The translations under genes and the position numbers were made by a program. Of a stretch of DNA of 64,000 nt, positions 1-12,641 are shown piece by piece. Position 1 is the stretch's first letter; each line of letters starts with the position of its first letter. Source of the DNA: Diplodia intermedia (Eukaryota; Ascomycota; Dothideomycetes; Botryosphaeriales; Botryosphaeriaceae); contig JAKEKT010000005.1 in assembly GCA_021495925.1 (NCBI GenBank), forward strand, positions 248,001 through 312,000. Direction: 5' to 3'. The notes beneath the pieces were generated by a model. That model did not search any database and was not told the DNA's origin. It saw only the letters and a list, made by a program, of their open reading frames with translations.

Positions 1-3000
1 AGACACCCAAAATGTCAAGGACAATCCTGGGCGTGGGTCTGTCGTTACCTTGTCCGATAATCATGCCATCGCAGACAATGAAAAGGAGCTTGCGCTTGTC
101 GTCGTACTTCATACGGGCCGCAGAGTCAATAGCACGGCGCAAAGAATCTTCATCTTCAGTGTACACGGGGACGGTGCAGATGACGAACTTGTCCAGGTTT
201 TCCGGCATGGTTTTCCGGGTAAATTGAAGCGCAGCCGCGAACTTGAAACCAATGACGGAGACCAAAAGAATCGAGATGGCGAGAAGAAGCCACTTGGCGA
301 AAACACAGCGGGTGGAGTTACGGTTGTCGACATCACCGACGTAGAAGAGGTAATCCAGACAGCCCTTCATGTTGGCCCGCATCGACGTGTTGTAACCCAG
401 CGCGTCCCAATACTTGGAGATGTCCTGGCCAGCTCTTGTTTGGAATAGCGTTACAACATCGTTGTCCATGAAGTCTGAGTCGATACCGGTCGTGGTGCCG
501 TTGTACCACCAGGGGAACTGTGGATCACGGCCACCAACAAGATAAGACGTGAAATCGTAGACCTTGCCATGCAAGATGGCAACCGAGTTCTGCTTCTTGG
601 CTAGCGTCTTGACGTACTGGGCGCTGTAACCAACGCGACCCTTCATGTAGTTGGCTTTCATGTAAGTCTGCTGCTCCCACCACCAATCCGGCCGGCTGTC
701 GTTGGTGGCCCACCGGAAGTCGTGGTACTTGGCATTGTCATCCGTAGTGCTGACTGTTGAGTCGCTGTCCGAATAGTTGTTCCTCTTGTAGTCGAGCTGG
801 ACCGCCGGATGGATGGAGCCGTCCTTTCCATTGCAAAGTGCTGAGACCTGGACAGGGAAGATGTTCGTCGCATCCTTGCCTGCGTACTTCTTCAACTGGG
901 TAGTCGAAACGATCGTGGGATAGTGAACAGGCATGAAGGCGGCCAGATCGTAGACAATGCCACGAATGGCAATGTACGAGCTCTTGCCATTCTTGCCGTT
1001 GTAGGATGTGAGCTCAGACTCTGAGTAGACGTGTTGAGTAGGGCAAATAAGCGCAGGGAAACCGATCATGAAGAAAATGACCATGGCGCACATCAACCAG
1101 ATGAGCATGTTGATGGCGAGCTTTTCCCTCCAAGCAATACGGACATCTGGGCGGGGCATTCCGCCGATCTTCCTGATTGCCCAATCGGGAGTCCACCAAG
1201 TAAGGCACTTGACGAAGAACATCCATCTCTTGCGGCTTCCGGACACCTTGTGCGTCTCGACTTCCTCCATCTTGACTTCGTTGCCCTTCTCGGCCATTTG
1301 CTCGCGCGTTTCGAGGTTGCGGAACATGTCGCCGCCGTTGATGGCTGAAGCCCCAGCCTCAGAGCGTGCATCAAGCTCGCGGCTGCCGAAGTAGCTTGCC
1401 TTGTCATCACTGTACAGCTGACCAGGAGATGGCGTGCCCATCAAATTGACCCGAGAATCGCCATAACCTCTTGTTGCGTCGGCAGGAGTGAGAAGGCCAT
1501 CTCCGCTCGCTCCGTCATCTCCGCCGATGTAACGGCTGCCACCGGCAGGTACAACGTCGGGGATGTTAGCTATCTCTATCCAGCAGCGCTCACTGATGAA
1601 GACACCCGTAGCGCCGACCCGCGCTTCGTTTGATGCCCAGCCTTTTTCATCTAGTATCATCTCGGCTCTTTCCCGTTCGCTTGCGACAATGACGGTGTCG
1701 GCTTCAGCGAGGCCAAGGAATTCGCTGAATGGCAGGAAGATGCTGAAATCAGCGTTGCGGAGACGCTGACTGATCTCGGCCACACCAAGAGTTTGGATTT
1801 GCGACCGGACGCATTTGCTGTCGAACTGGTTCGCAATTCTCCGATCGTTAGGCTTCAGGCAGAAGACGAAGTAAGGGTTGGTGTCCGAGATAGCAATCGA
1901 CTTGGTAATGTTCTCAAGAGACACCAAGAATTGTCCAGCTGCGCCAGCTTGCTTGCCAGCAGCGGCCTTGCGCTTGTTCGACCGAGAAATTTCGCTGCGA
2001 GCATCGTCGTCCGAGTCCTCAGTAGCAGGTCTCCGGACTGAACCAAACCGGGCCGGGCGGTCACCCTTCCTCTTTGCCATACTGGGCATACGAGTCGGCT
2101 TAGAACTGACGGATGCTTGGACAACAGCAGTCCTTTCCTTCGGGTGCACGACGGTGTTAAGAGCATCCTGGTGGAAGAGTTCACGGACAAAGTCGCTCCG
2201 AGTGTTGTTGATCAAATTGAGAAGATCACCAGAGATAATGTCGCCGTTCTCCTCAAGCAGACCTTCAATTGGATAGTCAACCTCACCGGCAAAATGCTTA
2301 ATGGTGAAAGAGGCAGAAGCATTGTGTGTCGCGAAGTTGCTACCCGGCACGACCGTCGTAGTGCTACCGGCGAGAATAGCAGGGTTCTTGTTGGTGAAGC
2401 GCTTCCTCAGGGCCTCGAGGAACTGCGTATCGGTCTTTCCGCGTCTCATTTGGTCGTCGAGAATGCTAAGGAGACCGACACTAGGCTTGAGGAGACCTTT
2501 CACCGCATCGGAGTTGTCGAAGTAGCTGGTCTGAGGAATGCTCACCTCCTCGGCTGAAAGGAACTCTTCCTGTTTCTCGAAGAAATTCTGCAACGCGTAG
2601 TTGTAAAAGCATTCCGCTGCAGCGTTGTTGAGCAGCTGATCAAGGGCGGATCCAGTGGAAGAGACCTGTTGGAAACCGGGGAAATCGACAATAGAAATCG
2701 TGTTCGCGACCGAGTCCTCGAGAGCGCAAATCCTCTGGTTGACGGTCTCCATCACGTACGCGACGAGCAACGAGTATAGTGTCCGGGCAAGTTCATCGGC
2801 ATTCTGGCGAGCACCCTTGGGATCCAACATGACCGTGACGCGCTCACGGTGAAGGGTCTTGGACTTGTATCCGAGGCTGACCTCCAAGTCCTCCTGGGAG
2901 ACACCCAAGAATGCGGCAATAATTTGGAGCGCGCCCTTGTTCTTCACGACGGTGACATCCTCTCCGCCTTCGTGGGAGTAACCACCGCTATCATCGCCAG

Positions 3001-3945
3001 TCGGGGTGGTGGACTTGCCAGTGACAAAGTCAAGCTCTCCGATGTGCAGGATTGCCGCGAGAATCTGACATATCTCGGCAATGTCACTGCGGGGGAACTC
3101 GAGCTTCCTCAGAGCGTTCTTGAACTGCTGGAATCCATCGGTGTCGTTCACACCGACCTTCATCTGAGTTGGATGGCCAAGATAGCGCCATCGCTTAGAA
3201 CCACCTGTAGAAATTCTGCTGCCAGCTTCCGCCAGCCCGATATTAAGGCCCAGGTGTTCCTTCTCTGCCGGGCTGGTGCCCGCAAGCAGGTAGTAAAGAA
3301 CGTGGAAGCTCCGCTCTCCGGTAGGAACGGAAGCAATTCTGCTGCGCTCAAGCCTGTGGTCAAGGATCTTGCCACCGATCAGGGTGGGATGTGTTGAGGA
3401 AGATGTGTCGTATTGCAGCTCAAGGAAAAGACCGGCCTTTGATGCAATCGGCGTGGTAAGCGATTTCGTGCTCGTAAGTGTATCGAAGACGAAGGATGCG
3501 TATGAGAGCTTAGCGGAGAGAGGCGTGGAGGAGTAGGAGAGAAGCGCGGAGAGAAGATGGCATCGGAGAGTCGTCTTGCCGGCGCCAGATTCACCACTGC
3601 GCACTGTTAGAAATTAAGAGGACCTGCAGAAGGCGATTGCGCTTACAGAAAGAGCACAGCCTGATTCTCGCTGCGATGTCCCAGCCTGGCCCAAGCCCGC
3701 TTTGCCATGTCCTGGGTGGCATCCATGGCACTGCCCTCCTTTCCGCCATCGGGACCGCGAGCAGATGACGAGTAAGTGTTCAGGGCGACGACGGCATGGG
3801 ACGACAGCTGGGCAGTCGGGTGGTGTGCATGGAAGCGGCTTGCCAGGTGGGCGGTCAAATGGGTGTCGGACTGCAGGTGGGCTGGTAACGAGGGTAGGGA
3901 AGCCTGGGCGAACTGGGCGTTACTGCCCATGGAGTTGAGCGCCAT
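1..3945 (-). CDS. csmA: Chitin synthase class V with myosin motor-like domain (3' end outside the window)
   Basis: Plasma-membrane glycosyltransferase (GT2) that polymerises UDP-GlcNAc into wall chitin at hyphal tips and septa. Exons read as complement(<1..3596, 3647..3945); the 50-bp intron 3597-3646 (GTAAGC...GCAG) splits the Leu codon before the P-loop. About 1298 residues are visible. The N-terminus opens with an LPSLPAHLQ motif. The motor domain shows a P-loop GESGAGKT (residues 101-108) and a switch-II-like DFPGFQ near residue 403. Two membrane segments lie near residues 890-950, then a cytochrome b5-like region around 970, another membrane segment near 1200, and the start of the catalytic domain (VICDGMIIGQGNDRPTP near 1270). 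The frame stays open to the left edge, so the DAD and QRRRW motifs lie beyond it. The intact P-loop and the motor size point to class V rather than VII. It is divergent from the class VII gene at 5405. The start ATG at 3945 precedes the conserved N-terminal motif. Confidence 0.95.
3597..3646 (-). other. Intron in class V chitin synthase
   Basis: Minus-strand GTAAGC donor and GCAG acceptor. Splicing joins CT to T and restores the sequence VLFLGESGAGKT, so the intron sits immediately before the P-loop. Without splicing the frame does not continue into the motor domain. Confidence 0.9.
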
Positions 3946-5404
3946 GATTACAACCTCGTCCCTGCGAACGGGAGGGCGGAACTAGGGGTGCGGATGGGCG
4001 CTGTTGGTGTCGCAGCAGCGTCGGTGGAAGGCGCAGGTGGTGGGGAGGGCTAGGTCTGAGTGCGAGGAATGCACTCTGCTTGCGGCAACCTGACGGCGAA
4101 GCGAGCGTGGAACGAGAGGAATGAAGAGGACAACGACAACCAAACGAAGGGGAGAAAAGCCGGCGCAGAGGGACGGCTAGCGGGCGGCGGTGGTGTTGAG
4201 ATGATCGGTCGGGCGTCCAGGGCGCAGAGGCGGCGAAACATGCACTGGACGACTGCCAGTGCAGGCGGGCGGATCGTATTGGCGGGCCCCCTATCGCTGC
4301 TTAAGTCTATTCTTAGCGTGGAGCCCTTCTGGCCACACGAGAATCACGAATTGCCACAACCTGGGCGTCCGGCATGAATGACGGTGAGCGGTTTTTTACT
4401 TCATGCGCCCGCTCAAGCCCCGTAAATTAACAACAGCACCGTTCGGACTTGCTGCGTAAAGAGCGGCGCCAGCGCCCCCGATCAGAGAAATCCGGGGAAG
4501 GCGATCATCTATTTTCCCAACCGCCCACGGCGTCGCCCAACCTCGCGATCGTCCCAAGTCCCGAGCCTGCCGTCCATCACACCACGGGCGCAGGATGGGA
4601 AGGATGCGCAAATGCCTCAGCCCGAGGCCCAAGACCCGTCCGCACGGATGCGTGGGAGTGTCTCTCCGCCAGACCGCCGCCGCCGAGGCGAGCAGCCCGC
4701 CGCCCTCACCCTAGCAACACGCAGCGCCGGGTGCATGGGGCGGGAGAGGCTGCAGATCAGGATGCACAGCGACGCGTCACAACACGGCCGGCTCGCGCGC
4801 CAGGGCTGGCAGCAATGGCTGTCATGGCTCAGGAGGGGTGTTGGTAATGCACCGCATTATTACAGCGAAAACCAGCGAGGCAGCGGAAATGTTTTGAATT
4901 GAGTGACGCGGTGAGCTCGTGTTGACCTGCGCTAGGCCGGTCTTCGTACTAAGTTTAGACTCGGGATGGGTGCAACTCGCCGCCAGTGCAGTGTCACAGG
5001 GGGCCGTGAGATCCACTTGCCCGCTTGTGGTCGCCTCTTGCGCTCTTCCGTCCGGCGAGACCGTCGCGTTGAACACCACCATTCGCCCACGCTGCGGCTC
5101 TTCTGTGCTTCCTGGCCCTCCCTGAACCTGCACTCTCCCACGATCGCTTCTTGCATTCCTTCGTTTTGTGTGTTTGCCTGCGCGCCGCTCCGCTCCTGCC
5201 ACCCCGGCCGGCGATCGAACCAACCCTCTCCCACCGTCGCTACAACTGATGCAACGGGCTGCCGCTGCCTCCATCCTGCGCCTCTGAGCACCCTCCCGAC
5301 AGAATCGACGCATCGCTGTCCCGCCCGCTCCGCCGACTCACGTAGGCCGCGTACGGCCACCAGCCTCGCCTGCGTCTCCGAGGCCCAACGCCCTCGCTTT
5401 CGCC
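3946..5404. promoter_or_regulatory. Bidirectional promoter region between class V and class VII chitin synthase genes
   Basis: 1459 bp separate two divergent start codons. The right third (about 5090-5404) is pyrimidine-rich on the plus strand, as is common in fungal 5' leaders, and leads into the class VII ATG. No conserved protein is encoded here; the open frames on both strands are GC-driven and lack family motifs. I cannot place a TATA box or named transcription-factor sites with confidence. Shared regulation of the two genes is inferred from the arrangement. Confidence 0.6.
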
Positions 5405-8400
5405 ATGGCGGCCTACAATCGCATGTCGACATTTTCCTCGCTGTCGAACTCCACGCCGCGCCCGGGTCACAACAATCCCTCGCACCAGGTGTCGACCAGC
5501 ACCCTTCTCAATGCCCTGCACACCGCCTACGCCCAGCGCGAGCCCTACTATCTTGAGGCGAGCACGAGCTTGGTTGTCAACACCTGGGTAACTGCCGGCG
5601 AGGTCGGCCCGGACGGACGTTTTGGGGGCACCGTGGATGTGGAACTCGGCCGCAAGGCCTGGGAACACGCCCGCAGAAGAGCAGAGGACGGCTGCATTGT
5701 ATTGGGGTATGTCGCTTGTGAGATGTCGCCAAGTATCTTCCGCTAACACTGTCTGCTCAGCTCTCTCCACGAGTCTACTCCATCGCTGGTCGCCCCCTTC
5801 GTCTCCGCTCTTCCTCTTTCCGTTCCTACAAGCTTCTACACTGCTCTCAACGTCCTTCGCCCCTTCACCCACTGTGTGACGCCGCAGAACGCGTCTCTGC
5901 CCCGCCACTCGGCCCTCGCTGCCACCTTCAACTTGAACCTCGAAGGCGCTCTCACCGGAGCAAACCTCTCTCTTTCGACGTCCGGCGTTGACACCAAGCT
6001 TGGCCTGACCGACGTCCCCGCTCAAGCCGGGTTCCGCGCTTTTGACGTCTTCTACTACCTCAATTCCAACTCCGCCTCTCAGGAGGAGAAGGAGACACTC
6101 GGGCTGAAGCCGAACTCCGACTATGAGCTCCTGAAGAGATCAGGCACATACTATCCCCCGTCGTATCTCCCTACTGCTGATGACGCTGCTGCTGCGGAAG
6201 ACTGGCGCGAGAACCTGAAGCAAATTGGCGTCAAGGGCAAGACGCGACGCAACCTTCTCTGCGCACTTGCCGGTGTCCTCAAGCTAGGCGACACGCTCGG
6301 TTTCCTTGTCGACGAGGAAGTTCTGGATAATGCCTGTCTCGACTTTGCCGATCTCCTCGATATTGACCCGGACGTTCTGAAGAAGAAGTGTGACACCTTA
6401 GAACGCCAGGTTTTCATCAACGGTCTCTACGAGACTATTGTTGATTGGGTCATCGCCAAGGCCAACGAAGCCATTCGCGCTGAACTCCGCGGCCAAAACG
6501 TAGGGTCGTCGAGCAACAGTGATAATGACCGCTCTGGTGCTCCCACGCCCGAGTCGGGAGATGATGATGGCGACACGGTCAGCATCACTGTAGTCGAGAT
6601 TCCATCAAATGCTGTCGGCAAGGCCGTCGCCCTGCGAACCGTCTTTGACGACTCAGAAGGCATTAATGCCGAAATGAAGGAGGATGGTGTTCCCATGGAT
6701 CCCGCTGGCTCGTCCGTCCTCCGAGAAATGAAGGATGCCATTGCCGAGTGCTCGAACGAGCTCGGCGTAGCCGATGGCGCTGCAGCACGCGAGTTTGAGC
6801 AAGAACGCGATACCATGGAGGCGGTCCTTGAGAAGGTTGCTCATGAAGCGGAAGACGAGAGCTTCCTCAAGCAGCTCATATTCCCGATCTCTGGACAAGG
6901 CGTTATGTTGGGCAAGAGCGGCCGCTTCGATCTCCCGGCCGTCATCAGCAGCAGCAGAGTTTGGTTCCATCTCGCCATTCACCCTACCGACGATGGTCCC
7001 GCCAGTCTACAGAGCACCACCGGGCAACCTGCTTGGTCGGCGGCTTCTGTTTCACGCCAGCTGCGTTCTTGGCGTCTGCCCGAATGGGCCAACCGCCGGA
7101 ACCGGAATCTCGACTTCACCTCCGACTTCGATTACGAGGAGTTTATCCAAAGATACGCTCCTCTTGGCTGCACCGAAGGTCGCGAGGGTGTCGAGAGCTG
7201 GATTCTCGAGCGCGGTTGGAGCAATGGCGAAGTCGTCCTTGGCACTGAGCGTGTATGGATCCGCGAGGGTGCCTGGTGGGAAGCCGAAAGCATGCGTGAC
7301 ATGAAGGGTCCAGATGTCGGCATGATGGGCATGGGTGCAATGGGCGCAATGGGCGGAATGATGGGCTCTGGTGCGCTTGGTAGCGGCTACTCCGTCCACC
7401 AGCCCAGTCTCGGAAGTGGCTTCTTCGGCGCCCAACAACAGTACGGAGACGAGCTTACCATTCAAGGAAGCAGGGACAACCTGCTTACAGTGCAACCCTC
7501 TATCAACCAGGGTCCTCGCAGCAACGCAGATGCTCGCTCTATCGCCCAAACCCAAATGTCTGCACACGCCAACCTCAGCCGTGGTGATTACGGCCTTGGT
7601 AGCAAAGGTGATGACAAGCATGGTGTCACCTACTATGGTGACGAGGAACTTGGGGATAACAAGGTGATCACTGAACAGCCCATCAGCACCTCCCGGCGCC
7701 TCTGGGTGGGCTTCTGTTGGGCTCTTACTTTCTGGATACCGTCCTTCCTCCTCGCCCACGTTGGCCGAATGAAGCGTCCCGATGTTCGACAGGCATGGAG
7801 AGAAAAGCTTGTCCTTGTCATGCTCATCCTACTGATGAACGGCATCATTGTTTTCTACATTATCGAATTTGGTAGACTCCTGTGTCCCAATTTCGACAAG
7901 GCTTGGAACGAGAAGGAAGTCAGCACCCACCAAGGCAGCAACGACTTCTACGTCAGCCATCACGGTAAAGTCTACGATATCTCGAAGTTTTGGAAGATTC
8001 AACACAGCGACCGCACGGGTTATGATGTCACTACATCTAACATGGAGCCTCTGATGGGCAAGGACCTCGACGCCTACATTGTCCCGCCTTTCGCACTTGC
8101 TTGCCCCAACCTCAAGATCAACAGTACCATTGGAACTCTTCAATTCAACGACACAGCTGCCACGCAAGACAGTCCCCAGGCTGTTCACACCTCTGGTACG
8201 CGCAATCAGGCTGACGTGTCCACTGAGCTGCATAAAGACGACTGGTACTCCAAGAGATTCCTTCCCAAAATGAAGGACTACTACAAGGGTTCTCTTGTGT
8301 GGACTAGAAACAAGATCAAAAAGCAAGGCGACAACCTCGGGCGCCAGTGGGCTATCATCGACGACAAGGTGTACGACTTGACGGACTATTTCTACACCCA

Positions 8401-10860
8401 AGACATGTACGAGGGCGACACGAGCTACGAATTCCTGGACAGCAAGGTGGAAAACCTCTTTAAGAATAATCCTGGTGGAGACATCACGGATGAATGGAAC
8501 GAGCTGGACGACAGCGTTCGTCTACCCAACTTCCAGTGCATCGACAACATGTTCTACAAAGGCGAAACGGATTTCCGCAACTCGGCTCGCTGCCAAGTCA
8601 ATAACTACATCCTCTTGGCTTTCACCATTCTGCTCTGCGCCGTCATCTTGATCAAATTCTTGTCCGCTCTTCAGTTTGGCTCCAAGAGACGTCCAGCCGC
8701 CCAAGACAAGTTCGTCATCTGCCAGGTGCCTGCCTACACCGAGGGCGAGGACCAGCTTCGGAAGGGTCTCGACTCACTCACTGCTCTGGCATACGACAAC
8801 AAGCGGAAGCTCATCTGCGTTATTTGCGATGGCATGATCGTCGGTGGTGGCAACGACAGGCCTACGCCCAAGATCGTTCTGGATATTCTTGGAGTTGACC
8901 CCAAGGTTGACCCGCCCGCTCTACCCTTCAAATCCGTCGGCCGCGGTGCCGAGCAGCTCAACTACGGAAAGGTCTATTCCGGTCTCTACGAATATGAGGG
9001 TAACGTCGTGCCTTACCTTGTGGTCGTCAAGGTCGGTAAGGAGTCGGAGCAGAAGAAGTCCAAGCCCGGAAACCGAGGCAAGCGTGACTCTCAAATTCTT
9101 CTGATGCAATTCCTCAACCGTGTCCATCACCGCGCTCCGATGTCTCCGCTTGAGTTGGAGATGTTCCATCAAGTCAACAACATTATTGGTGTAGACCCCG
9201 AGCTTTACGAGTATCTCCTCATGGTCGACGCCGATACTATGGTCAGAGAAGATTCACTAAACCGTCTGGTGGCCTCTTGCGCCAACGACTCCAAGATCAT
9301 CGGTATCTGCGGCGAGACCAGCTTGGAGAACGAGGAACGCAGTTGGTGGACGATGATCCAGGTTTACGAGTACTACATTTCCCATCACTTGGCCAAGGCT
9401 TTCGAAAGTTTGTTCGGCAGTGTCACCTGTTTGCCCGGATGGTAAGTTGCTCGCGCGATGCTGTATTTTGCGATAGCTAACAAGTTGCCAGTTTCTGTAT
9501 GTACCGGTTGCGAACAGCTGACAAGGGCAAACCTTTGATCATTTCGGACAAGGTCATCGATGACTATGCCGATTGCGACGTCGACACCCTTCACAAGAAG
9601 AATCTTCTGTCCCTCGGTGAGGATCGTTATCTCACAACCATCATGACCAAACACTTCCCGAGCATGTCATTCAAGTTCATACCGGATGCCTACGCCCAAA
9701 CAGCTGCGCCCGAGACTTTCAGTGTCTTGCTGTCGCAAAGACGTCGTTGGATCAACTCTACAATCCACAACTTGGCTGAGTTGGTTCGGCTCAAGGATCT
9801 CTGCGGATTCTGTTGTTTCTCCATGCGCTTCGTTGTCTTTGTTGATCTCTTCGGTACAATCACCCTTCCCGCCACCTGCGCTTACCTGGTCTACCTAATC
9901 TACAAGGTTGCTGCTAGAGACGGTGCATTCCCCATGATTTCAGTCATCATGCTTGCAGCCGTGTACGGTCTGCAAGCCATTATCTTCATTCTCAAGAGAC
10001 AGTGGCAGCACATTGGTTGGATGATCATTTACATCATGGCCTACCCGATCTACTCTCTTATCCTTCCGGTGTACTCCTTCTGGAAGCAAGACGATTTCTC
10101 TTGGGGCAACACCCGTATGGTCGTTGGCGAGAAGGGTACGAAGCAGATCGTGGCCATTGAAGAGGATGAAGGCTTCGACCCGCGCAGCATTCCGCTCCAG
10201 AGGTGGGACGACTACGCAGCGGCAAACAGTCTCCCGGGACGCCGCGGTCTTGCTCCCGAGAAGGGCATGATGCCGTACGAAGATGACGCTTATGAGATGA
10301 ACGACATGCAATCGGTCTACTCCTCTGTCAAGCCTGCCTCGACGGTTTTGACAGGCTTCAACCGTGGCACTATGCACATGCCCCCGCAGTCTCCCGGACC
10401 GTATGCCGCCATGCAAAACCGCCAGAGCTCGTACTCGAACGTTGGCGGCTACCAGGACAACCCTCAGGGTCAACACAGCCGTCTGATGTCTATGGGCAAC
10501 CAGTCGGATAGCTACAACGCATCTCCCTATGGTGCAAACCAGCATCAGGCACGCCAATCGATGCACTCCCTCTCCGCTGGCGACCATTTGCTCGGCACCC
10601 CGTACAATGCGCCGCGCCAACGAAGCCCGCTCTCCCAGAGTAGACCTGCCAGTAACATGGACTTCCGGACCGCAGCTAGCGGACCGTCGGACGACCAGAT
10701 TGTCCACGCGATCCGCGAGTGCTTGGCTGACGTTGACCTGGACAATGTGACGAAGAAGCAGCTCAAGGCGCTCACCGAGCAAAGGCTGCAGACGCAGCTC
10801 AGCGGCGAGAGAAGGGTCTTCCTGGACCACATGATCGATAACGAGCTGGCGAACATGTAG
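5405..10860 (+). CDS. csmB: Chitin synthase class VII with degenerate myosin-like domain
   Basis: Second myosin-like chitin synthase (GT2, UDP-GlcNAc to chitin), expected at the plasma membrane and vesicles. CDS join(5405..5706,5761..9441,9492..10860), 1783 residues. Intron 1 (54 bp) and intron 2 (50 bp) are GT-AG; splicing intron 2 restores VTCLPGCFCMYRLRT in the catalytic core. The order is a short motor-like domain without a P-loop, a Met/Gly-rich linker near 617-645, membrane segments near 746 and 782, a cytochrome b5-like region (from about 826), a membrane segment near 1048, then the catalytic domain with VDADT (D1257, D1259), EDRYL (from 1371) and QRRRW (1410-1414). After the C-terminal membrane cluster a Q/S-rich tail ends in a DEK_C-like module (about 1727-1783). 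The missing P-loop and the position opposite class V identify class VII. The first ATG of exon 1 is used; the long exon 2 has no ATG near its beginning that could serve instead. Confidence 0.96.
5707..5760 (+). other. Intron 1 of class VII chitin synthase
   Basis: GTATGT donor and GCTCAG acceptor. The 54-bp length keeps the frame, but the intron holds an in-frame TAA, so it must be removed. The joined product reads VLGSLHESTPS, a conserved stretch of class VII proteins. Confidence 0.9.
9442..9491 (+). other. Intron 2 of class VII chitin synthase
   Basis: GTAAGT donor and TTGCCAG acceptor, 50 bp. It splits a Cys codon (TG|T) inside the conserved catalytic sequence CLPGCFCMYR. An in-frame stop follows soon after the donor if it is not spliced. 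Confidence 0.93.
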
Positions 10861-12382
10861 ACGATTTTCCTTTCCACTATCGCCCGTCGACACTCCAAAA
10901 TGTCTACAGAGGGAACAGTCTAAAAGTCATAATGTTGAGGATCGACTTCTTGCTTGCATTTTCCAAGGGTTTCTTAGTCGTGCAAAAAGGGTATGCATGC
11001 ATGCACGTACGCGAAGCTCAAAGGCTGAAGATGGAATGAATACAATTATTCGCCGTCTTCTGGCTGGTGCAGCATCAGGTGTTTGTATGTCTGAAATGGA
11101 GGGAAGTGGAAACGGTTGGTCCTTTCGTTTAATGCACATCTTTTTTTCAGCGTCGTTTTCCTTCTCCGTGGCGTTGGTATCATCATTGGGTCTGCTTTCT
11201 CTGGAGGAAGTCTTGTGTATACAGAGCGACATTTCAAGTCTTATTGTATTTAGTCCCCTCTTTTGACCAAGACCGCTCATTGTCGTGAATGCGAGACAGG
11301 GCAGTCCTGCTGAGGGATAATTTAATGCTAGTTGCTGGGGGATTCAACACTTCACATGTCCACCTCATCAGTACCCGTTTGGTCACCTTCTTCCGCCCCA
11401 TCCCGCACACGTAATTCGTTCTATTTTCCATCGCGCGCGAAAGAATGCAAAGCCATGATCCTCGAATGGAGAAATCCGTCGCGGGGAACACTTCGAACAT
11501 TCCAAAAATGCTCGGCTGCATACGAATACAATGACTCCAGAACCACCGCGCCGGGTTTCCCTAACCATTGTTTTCCCCGATCGGGGCTTGGCATTCCGAT
11601 CTCCCACACGTCCTGAGGGGTTGTATCACCCAAGTGGAGCGATCATTGGTTGTCCATCACGGTTTCTCCCTTTCATTCCGTCGGAAATGCATTCATGTTC
11701 ACGTGAACGACAAAAGGCAGGGCCACGATGACGTTATTCCCTTCTTGAGCATTTTTTTTTTTTAATTTTCGCGAGCATAGAGGGAGAATGTGAACAATAA
11801 CTCCGCCCCTTAGATTGCAGCGCACCCTTGGCGATAGCATGATGCGTGTACGGACGTAGACAAGAATTAATGCTTGGCCCTTGGCGCCTTGCTCGCTGCA
11901 CCCTTAAGGGGACTGCAATGCATAGGGCATGTGCCGGCTCCCGCCGACCGCGCGAAGGACACACACACACCCTTTCCTACTTTCATTCGGGATGATGTGT
12001 TGGTCATGTACTATGTGCGGGTGGCGACATCCTTTCTGTTTCCGTTATCCATGCGCGACAGTCCGGAGGGGAAACAGAAGTGAGTGGGGATCTGCAAGAG
12101 GCTATTTTTGGTGGGGTGGTGGCGCCCCTCTCTTTTTCCTTGTTGAATGGCAGAGACTTGACGAATGAGAAGGCGCCGGTTTTCGGAGTGACAAGCACAT
12201 GGGTGGTCATCAGTTCAATCCTGATTGTATGGCCGCCCGTCCGAAAGCGATCGTCCGGTCCGGGGCGTCGGTGGTCATCTGCGATAGTGAATTTTCATGT
12301 TTCCACAGTGATTGCTGGGTCCTCCTTGCTCGTAGAGAGTAGCACAACAGTGGGAGAAGAAGGGTGGCCGGTGCTGGCAAAA

Positions 12383-12405
12383 GGCTGGGGCTGGGGCTGG
12401 GGCTG
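12383..12405 (+). repeat. GGCTGG hexanucleotide repeat
   Basis: Nearly four tandem copies of the unit GGCTGG in a G-rich stretch. No coding context. Confidence 0.85.
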
Positions 12406-12641
12406 ACAGGCTGATGATTGGGCTGTGGAGGGAGGGGCAGCATCGGACTGGTGGTGTGGCTGTGAGAAGGGCGACTACCGACCGACCGACCGGCCGGACC
12501 GAGGACGTCGTATGGATTGTGGTGTCTCGTGTCGCATGCTACCCGACCTGCTACCGCTATAGTGGCAGTGGCGTGGGTCGCCAATGACAGCACGTCAAAG
12601 CTGAGTGAGGTGGAGGTGGTGCGTGGCTGGGGCTGATGGGG

